This document shows positions 1 to 6,808 of a stretch of 19,330 bases of DNA, one piece after another. Numbering within the stretch: the stretch's first letter is position 1; every line of letters starts with the position of its first letter. Position numbers and translations under genes: made by a program. The DNA is from Opitutia bacterium (GTDB lineage Bacteria; Verrucomicrobiota; Verrucomicrobiia; Opitutales; Opitutaceae): the NCBI GenBank assembly GCA_003157575.1, contig PMKA01000178.1:1-19330 (forward strand), in the 5' to 3' direction. Under the pieces are notes generated by a model. It did no database searches and was not told the origin of the DNA. It saw only the letters and a program-made list of their open reading frames with translations.

Positions 1-510
1 TACCAGCTGAACTACGGCAACGCCATCCTTTCGCGCCATCCCATCGTCTCGTGGGAGAACGTGACATTCGGCACCCACAAGATCGGCGAAAAGGGGTTTC
101 TGTACGCCGAAATCAACGCCCGCGGGCACCTGCTTCCCCTCGTCAACCTTCATCTGCACTACCGCTCGAAGGCGCACCGTTTCCGCCAGGTCAACCAGCT
201 GATGGAGTTCCTCAACGCGAAGCGCGAACTCCGGCAGCAGCACTGGGCCGCCGAGCCCATTCTGTGCGGCGACATGAACAACCCTTCGCACCGGCTCGAT
301 GCGACTGCCTCCCTGTTCCAGTACTTTTCGCTGCAGGGCCACTACACGCTCCATCCGCCGGAGGGCATCCGCACGTTTCCCTCGCCGTGGCCGCGGCGCG
401 CCCTGGACTTCATCTTCCTCCCGCCGGAATGCCACGTCCTCCACTGCACTGTGGTCCGGTGCAATCTCTCCGATCACCGCCCCGTCATGGTGGAGTTCAC
501 GCTGAATTAG
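1..510 (+). CDS. Endonuclease/exonuclease/phosphatase family protein, 3' part only
   Basis: The frame is open from the first base and ends at TAG 508-510, so the N-terminal part lies outside the window. The visible 169 residues carry the C-terminal half of an EEP (DNase I-like) fold: YGNAILSRHPI near the start, the NLHLHY strand with its conserved histidine, ILCGDMNNP (the family usually has GDFN, so Phe is replaced by Met), and the closing SDHRPVMVEF motif whose Asp-His pair is catalytic in this fold. Members are metal-dependent phosphodiesterases acting on nucleic acids, phosphoinositides or sphingomyelin, and the substrate cannot be told from this fragment. It lies 174 nt upstream of trpA on the same strand, separated from it by a REP-like repeat, so cotranscription is doubtful. 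Confidence 0.85.
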   Translation, partial: YQLNYGNAILSRHPIVSWENVTFGTHKIGEKGFLYAEINARGHLLPLVNLHLHYRSKAHRFRQVNQLMEFLNAKRELRQQHWAAEPILCGDMNNPSHRLDATASLFQYFSLQGHYTLHPPEGIRTFPSPWPRRALDFIFLPPECHVLHCTVVRCNLSDHRPVMVEFTLN

Positions 511-553
511 CCACCCGTCGGGGGTTTGGTTCTCTCCCGCCAAAGGATCCCGA

Positions 554-611
554 TGTAGGAGCCTGTTTACAGGCGACCCGCGGGAGCGTCGCTTGCAAGC
601 AAGCTCCTACA
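554..611. repeat. REP-like inverted-repeat doublet (type 1)
   Basis: Left arm 555-577 and right arm 588-610 are 23-nt inverted copies that match at 20 of 23 positions. A further T554/A611 pair extends them, and a 10-nt GC-rich centre separates them. Each arm begins, read inward, with GTAGGAGC and holds its own small hairpin (CCTGTTTACAGG on the left, CTTGCAAGCAAG on the right). A GTAG foot plus an imperfect hairpin, paired head to head, is the known layout of bacterial REP doublets (BIMEs). It sits between the EEP gene and trpA and could also act as a transcription or mRNA-stability barrier, although no T-run follows it. Confidence 0.75.
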
Positions 612-651
612 ATCTGGCCTGACCCCCTGCCGCTCGTTTTCGTCTCGACCT

Positions 652-669
652 TCGAAGCTGAAACTTCGA
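652..669 (+). other. Small hairpin just upstream of trpA
   Basis: TCGAAG (652-657) and CTTCGA (664-669) form a 6-bp stem with a 6-nt loop, ending 15 nt before the trpA ATG. It would lie in the 5' leader. There is no Trp-codon leader peptide or T-run, so it does not look like a trp attenuator. Confidence 0.3.
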
Positions 670-684
670 CTTTCTCCCCTTCGT

Positions 685-1488
685 ATGGACCGCATTGCCA
701 GTGCCTTTGCCCGCGCCCGCGCCGAGAACCGCGCGGCGTTTGTCGCCTATCTTTGCGCAGGCGATCCCGATTTTGACACATCGCTCGCAGCATGCCGCAC
801 CGTGCTCGCAAACGGCGTCGACCTCCTTGAGCTGGGCGTTCCGTTTTCGGATCCTCTCGCGGATGGACTGACCAACCAGCTAGCGGCCCAACGCGCGCTT
901 GCGGCGGGCATGACGTCCGCACGCGTGTTCGAGCTTGTGCGCGCGCTGCGGTCCGACCACCCCGACACGCCGATCGTATTTTACACGTATTACAACCTGG
1001 TCTTCACCCATGGCGTCGACGCGTACATAAGCGCCGCCAAGGCCGCAGGCGTCGATGGCATTCTTACCCTCGACCTGCCCCCTGAGGAGGCCGGCGAGGT
1101 GCTTGCGGCCGGCAAGGCCCACGACCTGAAGACGGTCTTCATCGTGGCGCCGACCACGCCCGACTCGCGGATTCCAAAGATCGCCGCGGCTGCCACCGGC
1201 TTCATCTATTACGTGTCCCGTGAAGGCGTCACCGGGGTTCGCACGGAGATGGCCGGAGGCATTCCCGAGGCCGTGGCGCGGATCAGGGCGCACACGACGC
1301 TTCCGGTCGTCGTCGGCTTCGGCATCTCGAAGCGCGAGCAGGTCGCCCAGGTCGCGCGGAGCGCGGACGGCGTTGTCGTCGGAAGCGCACTCGTCAATTG
1401 CATCAAGGAGAACCTTGGCGACACCGCCAGGATCACCGCCCGTCTGGGCGAAGTCGCCGGCGATCTCGCGGCCGGGACGAGGCGCTGA
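685..1488 (+). CDS. trpA: Tryptophan synthase alpha subunit
   Basis: The 267 residues match the usual TrpA length. TrpA is a TIM barrel that cleaves indole-3-glycerol phosphate to indole and glyceraldehyde 3-phosphate and channels indole to TrpB. The signature LLELGVPFSDPLADG puts the two catalytic acids at Glu49 and Asp60, the same numbers as in E. coli TrpA. FYTYYNL, the LDLPPEE loop, IYYVSREGVTG and the phosphate-binding VVVGFGIS motif all follow in order. After PLADG the usual P-x-x-Q is L-T-N-Q, a mild deviation. The ATG at 685 gives a normal N-terminus with no good Shine-Dalgarno sequence. trpB is not in the window. The EEP fragment lies upstream with a repeat between, so trpA appears to be either transcribed alone or separated from the rest of the trp genes. 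Confidence 0.96.
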   Translation: MDRIASAFARARAENRAAFVAYLCAGDPDFDTSLAACRTVLANGVDLLELGVPFSDPLADGLTNQLAAQRALAAGMTSARVFELVRALRSDHPDTPIVFYTYYNLVFTHGVDAYISAAKAAGVDGILTLDLPPEEAGEVLAAGKAHDLKTVFIVAPTTPDSRIPKIAAAATGFIYYVSREGVTGVRTEMAGGIPEAVARIRAHTTLPVVVGFGISKREQVAQVARSADGVVVGSALVNCIKENLGDTARITARLGEVAGDLAAGTRR

Positions 1489-1554
1489 ACGGGGGCGGAC
1501 GTCGCGTTTGGTTTCCACTCGCCGGCGCCCATCGCCAAGGAGAGAGGCTTGAGG

Positions 1555-1573
1555 CGCGACGGGGGGCGTCGCG
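1555..1573. terminator. Hairpin in the trpA/plsC convergent gap, possible terminator
   Basis: CGCGACG (1555-1561) and CGTCGCG (1567-1573) form a perfect 7-bp stem with a GGGGG loop, midway between the two converging stop codons. Neither strand has a T-run directly after the stem, so it is at best a weak or factor-assisted terminator. Confidence 0.35.
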
Positions 1574-1591
1574 TCTCCAAAAATAACCGGG

Positions 1592-2251
1592 CTAAATCAC
1601 CTTGGGCCGCGGGAATTCGAGCGCGGCGATCGCGGACATTACGCGATCAGAAGCGTGCTGGTAACGTTCCTTTCCCTCCGACCGATCGTCGTAATCGGAG
1701 GCCAACAGGGGGCGCCCGAACACCACCGAGACCTTCGTGCCGAGCCGTAACGGCCGGTTTCGGCCCAGCGCCTCGAACGAGCCGAAGATGCGGGCCGGCA
1801 CGACCGGAACGCCCGTGCGGCAGGCCATGAGGCCGACGCCGGACTTCGCCTGTTGCAGTTGTCCGGTCGGGGTCCGCGTGCCCTCGGGGAAAAGAATGAT
1901 CCCCTGGTCCTGCTTGAGAACCTGGAGGACGCGTCGTATCGCGCCGACATCGGAACCGCCGTCGCGATCCACTGGAATGACCCTGACCGCATCCAGCCAC
2001 CAGCTGGCGATGTTTCCCTTCCAAAGTGTCTTGCGGGCAAACGCCGCCGTCTGCCGCAACAACTGCGCGCCCACAATCGGCGGATCCAGCAGACTGGCAT
2101 GGTTCGCTGCGACTATGAACCCGCCATGTCTCGGGAGATTTTCGCCGCCGCTCACTGCGATGCGGAAATTGATGTCGCAAAGCACTCCCATCCCGTAATG
2201 GAAAAATCCGTAGGCAAACTCCATCCCGACCTGGGGAAAATCAAGATTCAT
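1592..2251 (-). CDS. plsC: 1-acyl-sn-glycerol-3-phosphate acyltransferase (PlsC family)
   Basis: This 219-residue protein is a lysophosphatidate acyltransferase-family member, which transfers an acyl chain to 1-acyl-glycerol-3-phosphate to give phosphatidic acid at the inner membrane. The four family blocks are visible: NHASLLDP with the catalytic H51-x4-D56 pair, the block-II area around VIPVDRDGG, FPEGTRT at 121-127 for glycerophosphate binding, and VPVVPARI for block IV. The start ATG overlaps the cmk stop as ATGA (2248-2251), which points to translational coupling. It is the last gene of the tyrA-aroA-cmk-plsC operon. A cmk-plsC pairing is common in bacteria. The specific acyl donor and acceptor are inferred from the family. 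Confidence 0.92.
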   Translation of the reverse strand: MNLDFPQVGMEFAYGFFHYGMGVLCDINFRIAVSGGENLPRHGGFIVAANHASLLDPPIVGAQLLRQTAAFARKTLWKGNIASWWLDAVRVIPVDRDGGSDVGAIRRVLQVLKQDQGIILFPEGTRTPTGQLQQAKSGVGLMACRTGVPVVPARIFGSFEALGRNRPLRLGTKVSVVFGRPLLASDYDDRSEGKERYQHASDRVMSAIAALEFPRPKVI

Positions 2252-2919
2252 GGGCGGTTAAGGCGGGACTCGATCAGCGTTGCCAGGCGCGCGACCACTT
2301 CTTCCCGGGTCAGATGGGTGCTGTCGACTGCCACAGCCCCGGGAGGACAAGTGAGCGGCGCGGTCTTCCGCGAGGAGTCGATCCGGTCGCGTTCGAGAAT
2401 CGCGTCCTGCTGTCCCTCGGCGACCCGCCGGCGGGCCCGTTCAAGCGGATCCGCCTGCAAGAAGAAGCGGAAATCGGCGTCCGGGAAAATCACGGAGCCG
2501 ATGTCGCGCCCCTCCATCACAAGCCCGTCAAATCCATGGCGTCGGGCCTCGTCCGCCTGGCCGCGCTGATAGGCGAAAAGCGCCTGCCTGACTTCGGGGA
2601 TCGCCGCAAAGAAGGAGACATTCTCGTTCACCGTCTTGCTGCGGATCTCGTCCCCCACGCCGCGGCCATCGAGCTCGATCCCGGCCCGCCGGCCGGTGAC
2701 GCGCGTTCCGAGCCTGATCCCGGCCAGCGCCGCGCGCACCGCCGGCAGATCGTCATGACGCACGCCGCGGCGGAGCAATTCAGCGGTCACGGCCCGGTAG
2801 AACGAACCGGTGTCCACATGGAGAAGATGGAAGCGTTCGCTGAGCGCGTCCGCGGTTGTCGACTTGCCTGCAGCGGCGCCGCCATCGATGGCCACAATGA
2901 TGAAATCGGGTGTGTTCAC
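2248..2919 (-). CDS. cmk: Cytidylate kinase
   Basis: This 223-residue NMP kinase phosphorylates CMP and dCMP with ATP. The P-loop is IDGGAAAGKST (about residues 11-21), where most bacterial Cmk proteins have GPxGxGKGT. LLHVDTGSFYRA, the VMEGRDIGSVIFPDAD block and the lid arginines of RDRIDSSRKTAPL are characteristic of Cmk rather than other NMP kinases. The start is GTG at 2919-2917, which overlaps the aroA TGA as GTGA. At the other end the gene overlaps plsC as ATGA. The aroA-cmk neighbourhood is also found in enterobacteria. Alternative kinases of the family (Adk, Gmk) are unlikely given the MEGRDIG motif. Confidence 0.94.
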   Translation of the reverse strand: MNTPDFIIVAIDGGAAAGKSTTADALSERFHLLHVDTGSFYRAVTAELLRRGVRHDDLPAVRAALAGIRLGTRVTGRRAGIELDGRGVGDEIRSKTVNENVSFFAAIPEVRQALFAYQRGQADEARRHGFDGLVMEGRDIGSVIFPDADFRFFLQADPLERARRRVAEGQQDAILERDRIDSSRKTAPLTCPPGAVAVDSTHLTREEVVARLATLIESRLNRP

Positions 2920-4268
2920 GATCCGAGGTGTGTGTTCTTCCAGACCAGCTCAAGGACATCAAAGAAATCAGGGAACGTCTTCGCGCAGCAGCCGGGGTTG
3001 CGGATCCACAGCCAGGGGCGGCCGTCGCCGCGGAGATCATGGCAGCCCAGGATGGCAAAGCTCATTGCGAACCGGTGATCGCCGTACGTCTCGATCTCCA
3101 CGTCGGATCTGAGCGGACGCGGCACAATCGTGAGGGCATCCTCCTCCTCGAAAACCTCCTGCCCCAGCCGGCGCAGTTCGCACGCCGCGCCGGCCACGCG
3201 GTCCGTCTCCTGCCTGCGCGTGTGCGCGATGCCGCTGATGTGCGTGGGGCCGTTGAGCAGGGGCGCGATCGCCGCCAGCGTCAGGAACGTGTCCGAAAAC
3301 CCGCTGAAATCCTGCGCCACACCGCGCCGCACCGCATTGCCCTCGATGGCGCCCAGCAGCGACGCCGGGTTCTGCCTGGAGGAAAGCGTCAATCCTGTGC
3401 GCTCCAGCACGGCTGCGAACTGCGTGTCCCCCTGAAGCCCCAGGCCCGGACCGCGCAGACCGCCCAGTTCGATGGACCCGCCCGCGACCAGCGGGAGTGC
3501 GAGAAAGTAACTCGCGGCCGTTGCGTCGGGTTCAACCTCGTAGGTTCCCGCCGCCAGCCGGTAAGGCGTCGCGTTGCCGACCGAGAATGTCTGCCCGTCG
3601 CGCCGCTCCACCGGCTGCTGTCCGAACTGTTCCATCAGGCGCGCCGTCATTTCCACGAACGGCCAGCGGAGCCCGCCGGTCAGCGTGACGACAAGGGGCG
3701 CCCTCGCCAGAGGCGCAACCATGAGCAGCGCCGACAGCATCTGACTGCTCTCGTTCGCATCAAGGTTAACCGCCCCGCCATCCAGTCCATGAGCCTCGAT
3801 TTCAACCGGCAGAAACCCCTCCTCGCCCAGACACCGGATTCCGGCGCCCAGCATGCGAAGCGCATCGATCAGCCCCTTCATCGGCCGTTTCCGCATCTGC
3901 GGCGCGCCGTCGAGATGAAACACGCCCCTCGGCGCCGCCGCACAAAACGCTGTCAGAAAACGCGCCGCCGTGCCGGCATTTCCCACAAACAGCTCGGCAG
4001 ACTGCGAGGAAACCGCCCCTCCCCGGCCCGCCACGTCGATGCTTCCGGCGCGGAAATCCGGCGTCACGTCGATGCCGAGGACCTTGAGCGCCGTGATCAT
4101 CAACCCTGTGTCTTCGCTGAACAACGCGTTGGTCAGGGTCACCGGGCCGTCGCACAGGGCGGCCAGAAGCAGGGCGCGGTTGGTCAGGCTCTTTGATCCC
4201 GGGAGCACCACGCGGCCGCGCACAGGCCGGGTGAACGGCACGATGGGACAGGGATTGAGCAGCTGCAT
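2916..4268 (-). CDS. aroA: 3-phosphoshikimate 1-carboxyvinyltransferase (EPSP synthase)
   Basis: This 450-residue enzyme joins PEP to shikimate-3-phosphate in the shikimate pathway. Family motifs appear in order: PGSKSLTNRALLLAAL (Lys26, Arg31), FVGNAGTAARF (94-104), QMRKRPMKGLIDAL, DANESSQMLSALLM, the catalytic Asp326 in GFSDTFLTLAAIAP, RRQETDR (351-357), and TYGDHRFAMSFAILG near the end. Two positions differ from the classic E. coli form: the Pro after NAGTAxR is Phe104, and the usual Lys of KETDR is Gln353. The start is the ATG at 4268, 16 nt after the tyrA stop. The same frame stays open further upstream to 4787, but that stretch is the tyrA gene read in another frame. It ends in a GTGA overlap with cmk. 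Confidence 0.95.
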   Translation of the reverse strand: MQLLNPCPIVPFTRPVRGRVVLPGSKSLTNRALLLAALCDGPVTLTNALFSEDTGLMITALKVLGIDVTPDFRAGSIDVAGRGGAVSSQSAELFVGNAGTAARFLTAFCAAAPRGVFHLDGAPQMRKRPMKGLIDALRMLGAGIRCLGEEGFLPVEIEAHGLDGGAVNLDANESSQMLSALLMVAPLARAPLVVTLTGGLRWPFVEMTARLMEQFGQQPVERRDGQTFSVGNATPYRLAAGTYEVEPDATAASYFLALPLVAGGSIELGGLRGPGLGLQGDTQFAAVLERTGLTLSSRQNPASLLGAIEGNAVRRGVAQDFSGFSDTFLTLAAIAPLLNGPTHISGIAHTRRQETDRVAGAACELRRLGQEVFEEEDALTIVPRPLRSDVEIETYGDHRFAMSFAILGCHDLRGDGRPWLWIRNPGCCAKTFPDFFDVLELVWKNTHLGS

Positions 4269-4284
4269 GGTCCCGTCTGGGAGG

Positions 4285-5133
4285 CTAGGGCCGGAAGGCG
4301 TCACGATAGGCCTTGCCCCGTTCGAGCCGCGTGCGGAGCTCGACAAAATCGCGGTTGGCCAGGGCCGTTTGAAATTCCTGCAGCTCGTCCTGGAACTGCC
4401 GCAGCGCCCGAAGCACCTCGTCGCGGTTCTGCCGCAGGATCTCGATCCACATCGTCGGATCGCCTGCGCCGATCCGGGTTGTGTCGCGCAAGCCGCCGCC
4501 GGCAAAACTGCGCCAGGCCGGATCCTTCCGGGCAAGAAAATGGCACAGGCTCGCCGCGACGACCTGCGGAAGATGGCTGATGTGCGCCACGATCTCGTCA
4601 TGCGCATCCGGATCGAGGGTGGTGACCTCCGCGCCGAGCTCATGCCAGAATCGCACGATCGCATCGAGCGCCCGCGCATCCGTTGCGGCCACCGGTGTGA
4701 CGAAACAGGCCCGTCCTTCAAACAACGATTCCGTGGCATGCTCCCAGCCGGATTTTTCCGAACCTGCCATGGGGTGCGCGCCAACAAAATGCACTCCGGG
4801 CTGCATGGCTGCGTGGCACTGCCGGGCGATCTCCCCTTTCACACTTCCGACATCCGTGACGAGCGTTCCCGCGTCCAGCCGCGGTCCCACGGTTTGCGCC
4901 AGGGCGATGATCTTCTCCACGGGAGCGGCAAGAACGACCAGGCTGGCCCCACGGACCGCCTCCTCCGGAGTGTCACGGACCTCGTCGCACCACGGCTGAC
5001 CCTGCAGCCGCACGCGATTCTCGGGCCGGCGCGACCAGAGAACGATGCGTCTTGCCAGACCGCGGGCGCGGGCGGCTTTGGCCACCGAGCCACCCAGCAA
5101 CCCCGGGGCCAGAACGGTGAGTTGCTCAAACAT
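4285..5133 (-). CDS. tyrA: Prephenate/arogenate dehydrogenase
   Basis: This 282-residue TyrA-family enzyme oxidatively decarboxylates prephenate (or arogenate) toward tyrosine. The N-terminal Rossmann loop reads APGLLGGS, so the first Gly of GxGxxG is Ala9. The end of strand beta-2 is WSRRPEN (33-39); Ser-Arg here, rather than an acidic residue, resembles NADP-dependent arogenate dehydrogenases. GAHPMAGSEKSG carries the catalytic His120, and HISHLPQVVAAS (His187) and RDTTRIGAGDP are typical of the C-terminal dimer domain. There is no fused chorismate mutase or ACT domain. I chose the ATG at 5133, which has GGAAGG just before it and puts the Rossmann strand at the N-terminus. An in-frame start at 5178 would add 15 residues. 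It is the first gene of the four-gene operon. Confidence 0.92.
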   Translation of the reverse strand: MFEQLTVLAPGLLGGSVAKAARARGLARRIVLWSRRPENRVRLQGQPWCDEVRDTPEEAVRGASLVVLAAPVEKIIALAQTVGPRLDAGTLVTDVGSVKGEIARQCHAAMQPGVHFVGAHPMAGSEKSGWEHATESLFEGRACFVTPVAATDARALDAIVRFWHELGAEVTTLDPDAHDEIVAHISHLPQVVAASLCHFLARKDPAWRSFAGGGLRDTTRIGAGDPTMWIEILRQNRDEVLRALRQFQDELQEFQTALANRDFVELRTRLERGKAYRDAFRP

Positions 5134-5292
5134 CCTTCCAACCAAAACGTTCACCCCATCGATTGTCGAGCCCCGCATGTCCCTTGACTGCCGCCACCAT
5201 GGGAACCGCCAGCAGATGAGTGATCTCGGTCATCGCGAAGGCTGTGAGATATGCGGGCTGGGAGCCACGCCGCCATGAATCACAGTATTGCG

Positions 5293-5321
5293 TTGTCATG
5301 TCCCCGATCATGTGGTCGAAT
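5293..5321 (+). promoter_or_regulatory. Possible sigma70-type promoter upstream of the PIN/TRAM gene
   Basis: TTGTCA (5293-5298), a 17-nt spacer and TCGAAT (5316-5321) match the consensus at 5/6 and 4/6 positions. Transcription would start near 5328, ahead of the PIN/TRAM gene. The match is modest and could be chance. Confidence 0.35.
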
Positions 5322-5328
5322 GAATCCC

Positions 5329-5439
5329 ATGGATGAAGCGACGCGCGAGAAGCCCGGCGGCAGGCGAACAATCATCCTGATCGGCGGGTTGCTGGCGACC
5401 GACGCCCTGCCGATGACGACGTTTTCGCGCCTCAGCTGA
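5329..5439 (+). CDS. Possible 36-residue upstream ORF coupled to the PIN/TRAM gene
   Basis: A short frame starts at ATG 5329 (MDEATREKPGG...) and ends with TGA 5437-5439, overlapping the next ATG as TGATG. Third codon positions are mostly G or C, as in the neighbouring genes. A basic first third is followed by a short hydrophobic stretch (TIILIGGLLATDAL). I do not recognise a family. It could be a leader peptide giving coupled translation of the PIN/TRAM gene, a tiny protein in its own right, or a chance ORF. The rest of the 5134-5438 gap holds nothing I can support. Confidence 0.3.
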   Translation: MDEATREKPGGRRTIILIGGLLATDALPMTTFSRLS

Positions 5440-6455
5440 TGAACAAGACCCTTCTGCCAATCCGTCTCGCCTTTGCCATCCTGTGCTCCGCCAGCGGTTG
5501 GCTGATCTGCTACGCGATCCCACAGTGGGATGCCTATTGGCTGAGGGCTGCGCTCGTCGGCCTCTTGATCGGAGCGCTGGTGATCCTTGTGGACATCCTG
5601 CTCAAGGGTTTCTCGCTCCGGGGGCTGTCCGCGATCACCTTCGGCCTCGCGATCGGCATGCTGATCTCATTTCTGATCTCCGTCTCACCGCTGTTCGAAT
5701 ACGCGAAGGTCAACGACCCGGAGACCGTGTACCTTTTCCGCCTGGCCCTGTTCCTGATCTGTTCGTATCTGGGGACGGTCATCGCCCTGCGCGGAAAGGA
5801 CGAATTCAATCTCGTCATTCCTTACGTGCGCTTCGTGCCCCACGAAGTGGACGTTCCTCTTGTGGTCGTGGACACAAGCGCGTTGATTGACGGCCGTGTC
5901 GCAAAAGTCTGCGCGGCGGGCTTCATCAACGCGGCGCTTGTGATCCCCCGCTTCACGCTTGACGAATTGCAGCATGTCGCAGATTCGCCGGACCCGCTGC
6001 GGCAGGCGCGCGGCCGCCGCGGCCTCGACGTCCTGAACGACCTGCGAAGGATCAAGAACCTCGATCTGCGCATCAACGAAAGCGATGTGAGCAAACGGCA
6101 GGACGTGGACGCCAAGCTCGTGTTTCTGGCACAATCCTTGCGCGCCAAGCTGCTTACAATGGATTACAATCTGGCGAAGATGGCGGAGTTCCACGGCGTG
6201 CAGTGGCTCAACCTCAACCACCTCGCCCAAGCCCTTCATCAGGAACTGATGGTCGGCGACACGATTGAAGTGGATCTGGTCAAGCTGGGCAAGGAGGAGG
6301 GGCAGGCTGTAGGCTTCATGGATGATGGCTCGATGGTGGTCGTGGGCGCCGGACGCAGCCATCTCGGACGCCGGGTTACCGTGGAAGTCACGAGCGTCCT
6401 TCCTTCAGCCGGTGGGAAGATGGTCTTTTCGCGGATCGCAGACGGCACGGCCTGA
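5439..6455 (+). CDS. YacL-like membrane protein with PIN and TRAM domains
   Basis: The 338 residues match the architecture of the B. subtilis YacL family. Four hydrophobic segments occupy roughly residues 6-28, 34-54, 61-84 and 99-117. A PIN nuclease domain runs from about 138 to 262 and a C-terminal TRAM domain from about 270 to 332. The PIN metal-binding acids are visible: Asp145 in VVVDTSALIDGR, Glu176 in FTLDELQHVAD, Asp224 in QDVDAKLV and Asp242 in LLTMDYNLAK. PIN domains are Mg/Mn-dependent ribonucleases, and TRAM is a small RNA-binding beta barrel (VGDTIEVDLVKLG onward). The physiological RNA substrate is not known to me. It is transcribed alone between divergent tyrA and convergent kamA. 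Confidence 0.9.
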   Translation: MNKTLLPIRLAFAILCSASGWLICYAIPQWDAYWLRAALVGLLIGALVILVDILLKGFSLRGLSAITFGLAIGMLISFLISVSPLFEYAKVNDPETVYLFRLALFLICSYLGTVIALRGKDEFNLVIPYVRFVPHEVDVPLVVVDTSALIDGRVAKVCAAGFINAALVIPRFTLDELQHVADSPDPLRQARGRRGLDVLNDLRRIKNLDLRINESDVSKRQDVDAKLVFLAQSLRAKLLTMDYNLAKMAEFHGVQWLNLNHLAQALHQELMVGDTIEVDLVKLGKEEGQAVGFMDDGSMVVVGAGRSHLGRRVTVEVTSVLPSAGGKMVFSRIADGTA

Positions 6456-6560
6456 CCTGACGGCCCGCCCGATACCCTCCGCCCGCCGCAGGGATTCGGA
6501 GTCGACGGTGTCCGAGCGCCTTCTGGTGCGCACAGGGCAGTGCCTTGACCCCTGTAAATC

Positions 6561-6594
6561 ATGAGGGCCGCCCTTTTTGAGGACGGCCCTGCAT
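6561..6594. terminator. Strong hairpin downstream of the PIN/TRAM gene
   Basis: ATGAGGGCCG (6561-6570) pairs with CGGCCCTGCAT (6584-6594) with a single bulged G. Two further C-G pairs lie inside past one mismatch, and the loop is TTTTTGA. It sits about 105 nt after the PIN/TRAM stop. The T-run is in the loop rather than after the stem, so it is terminator-like but not canonical. Confidence 0.45.
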
Positions 6595-6595
6595 G

Positions 6596-6808
6596 ACCTA
6601 ACACCAAGCAAACCGTAAGAACTACAACAACGATCGTTCTTCAGAACGAAGCTTGTTTCACTGGGGATAGACGCGCCACGCGCGAAAACGTTGAAAAATA
6701 GTTCAGTAAACATCTTGTGAACAACTTTCGGTATTCCAACGCGCGCGGCCCTCGAAGACCACAAGAGGACGAAAACAGCAAGTTACTTGTATTAAGTAGC
6801 TTACGATA
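6596..6808. other. AT-richer noncoding island with overlapping palindromes
   Basis: This stretch between convergent genes is visibly less GC-rich than the rest of the window and has no credible ORF. It holds a perfect 10-nt palindrome AACGATCGTT (6629-6638) overlapping TCGTTCTTCAGAACGA (6634-6649, 7-nt arms), then GTTCA (6701-6705) facing TGAAC (6718-6722), and the hairpin at 6780-6802. It could encode a small RNA or be a protein-binding site. I see no tRNA, tmRNA, SRP RNA or RNase P signature. Confidence 0.4.
6780..6802 (-). terminator. Likely kamA terminator
   Basis: On the minus strand, six bases after the kamA TGA, AAGCTACTT and AAGTAACTT form a 9-bp stem (one G-T wobble) with loop AATAC. 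GCTGTTTTC follows. The stem is AT-rich and the T-run is short and slightly offset, so it is a moderate candidate. Confidence 0.5.

Noticed and set aside
4269..4787. In-frame upstream extension of aroA
   Set aside because: It overlaps tyrA entirely in another frame; the EPSP synthase N-terminus begins at 4268.
5126..5371. Minus-strand 81-codon frame whose TGA lies just inside the tyrA start
   Set aside because: The position would suit coupling, but third codon positions are only about half G/C, unlike real genes here, and no family is recognisable.
6716..6724. DnaA-box-like TGTGAACAA in an AT-richer region
   Set aside because: It departs from the consensus and is single; no cluster of boxes and no dnaA/dnaN neighbours, so an origin is not supported.
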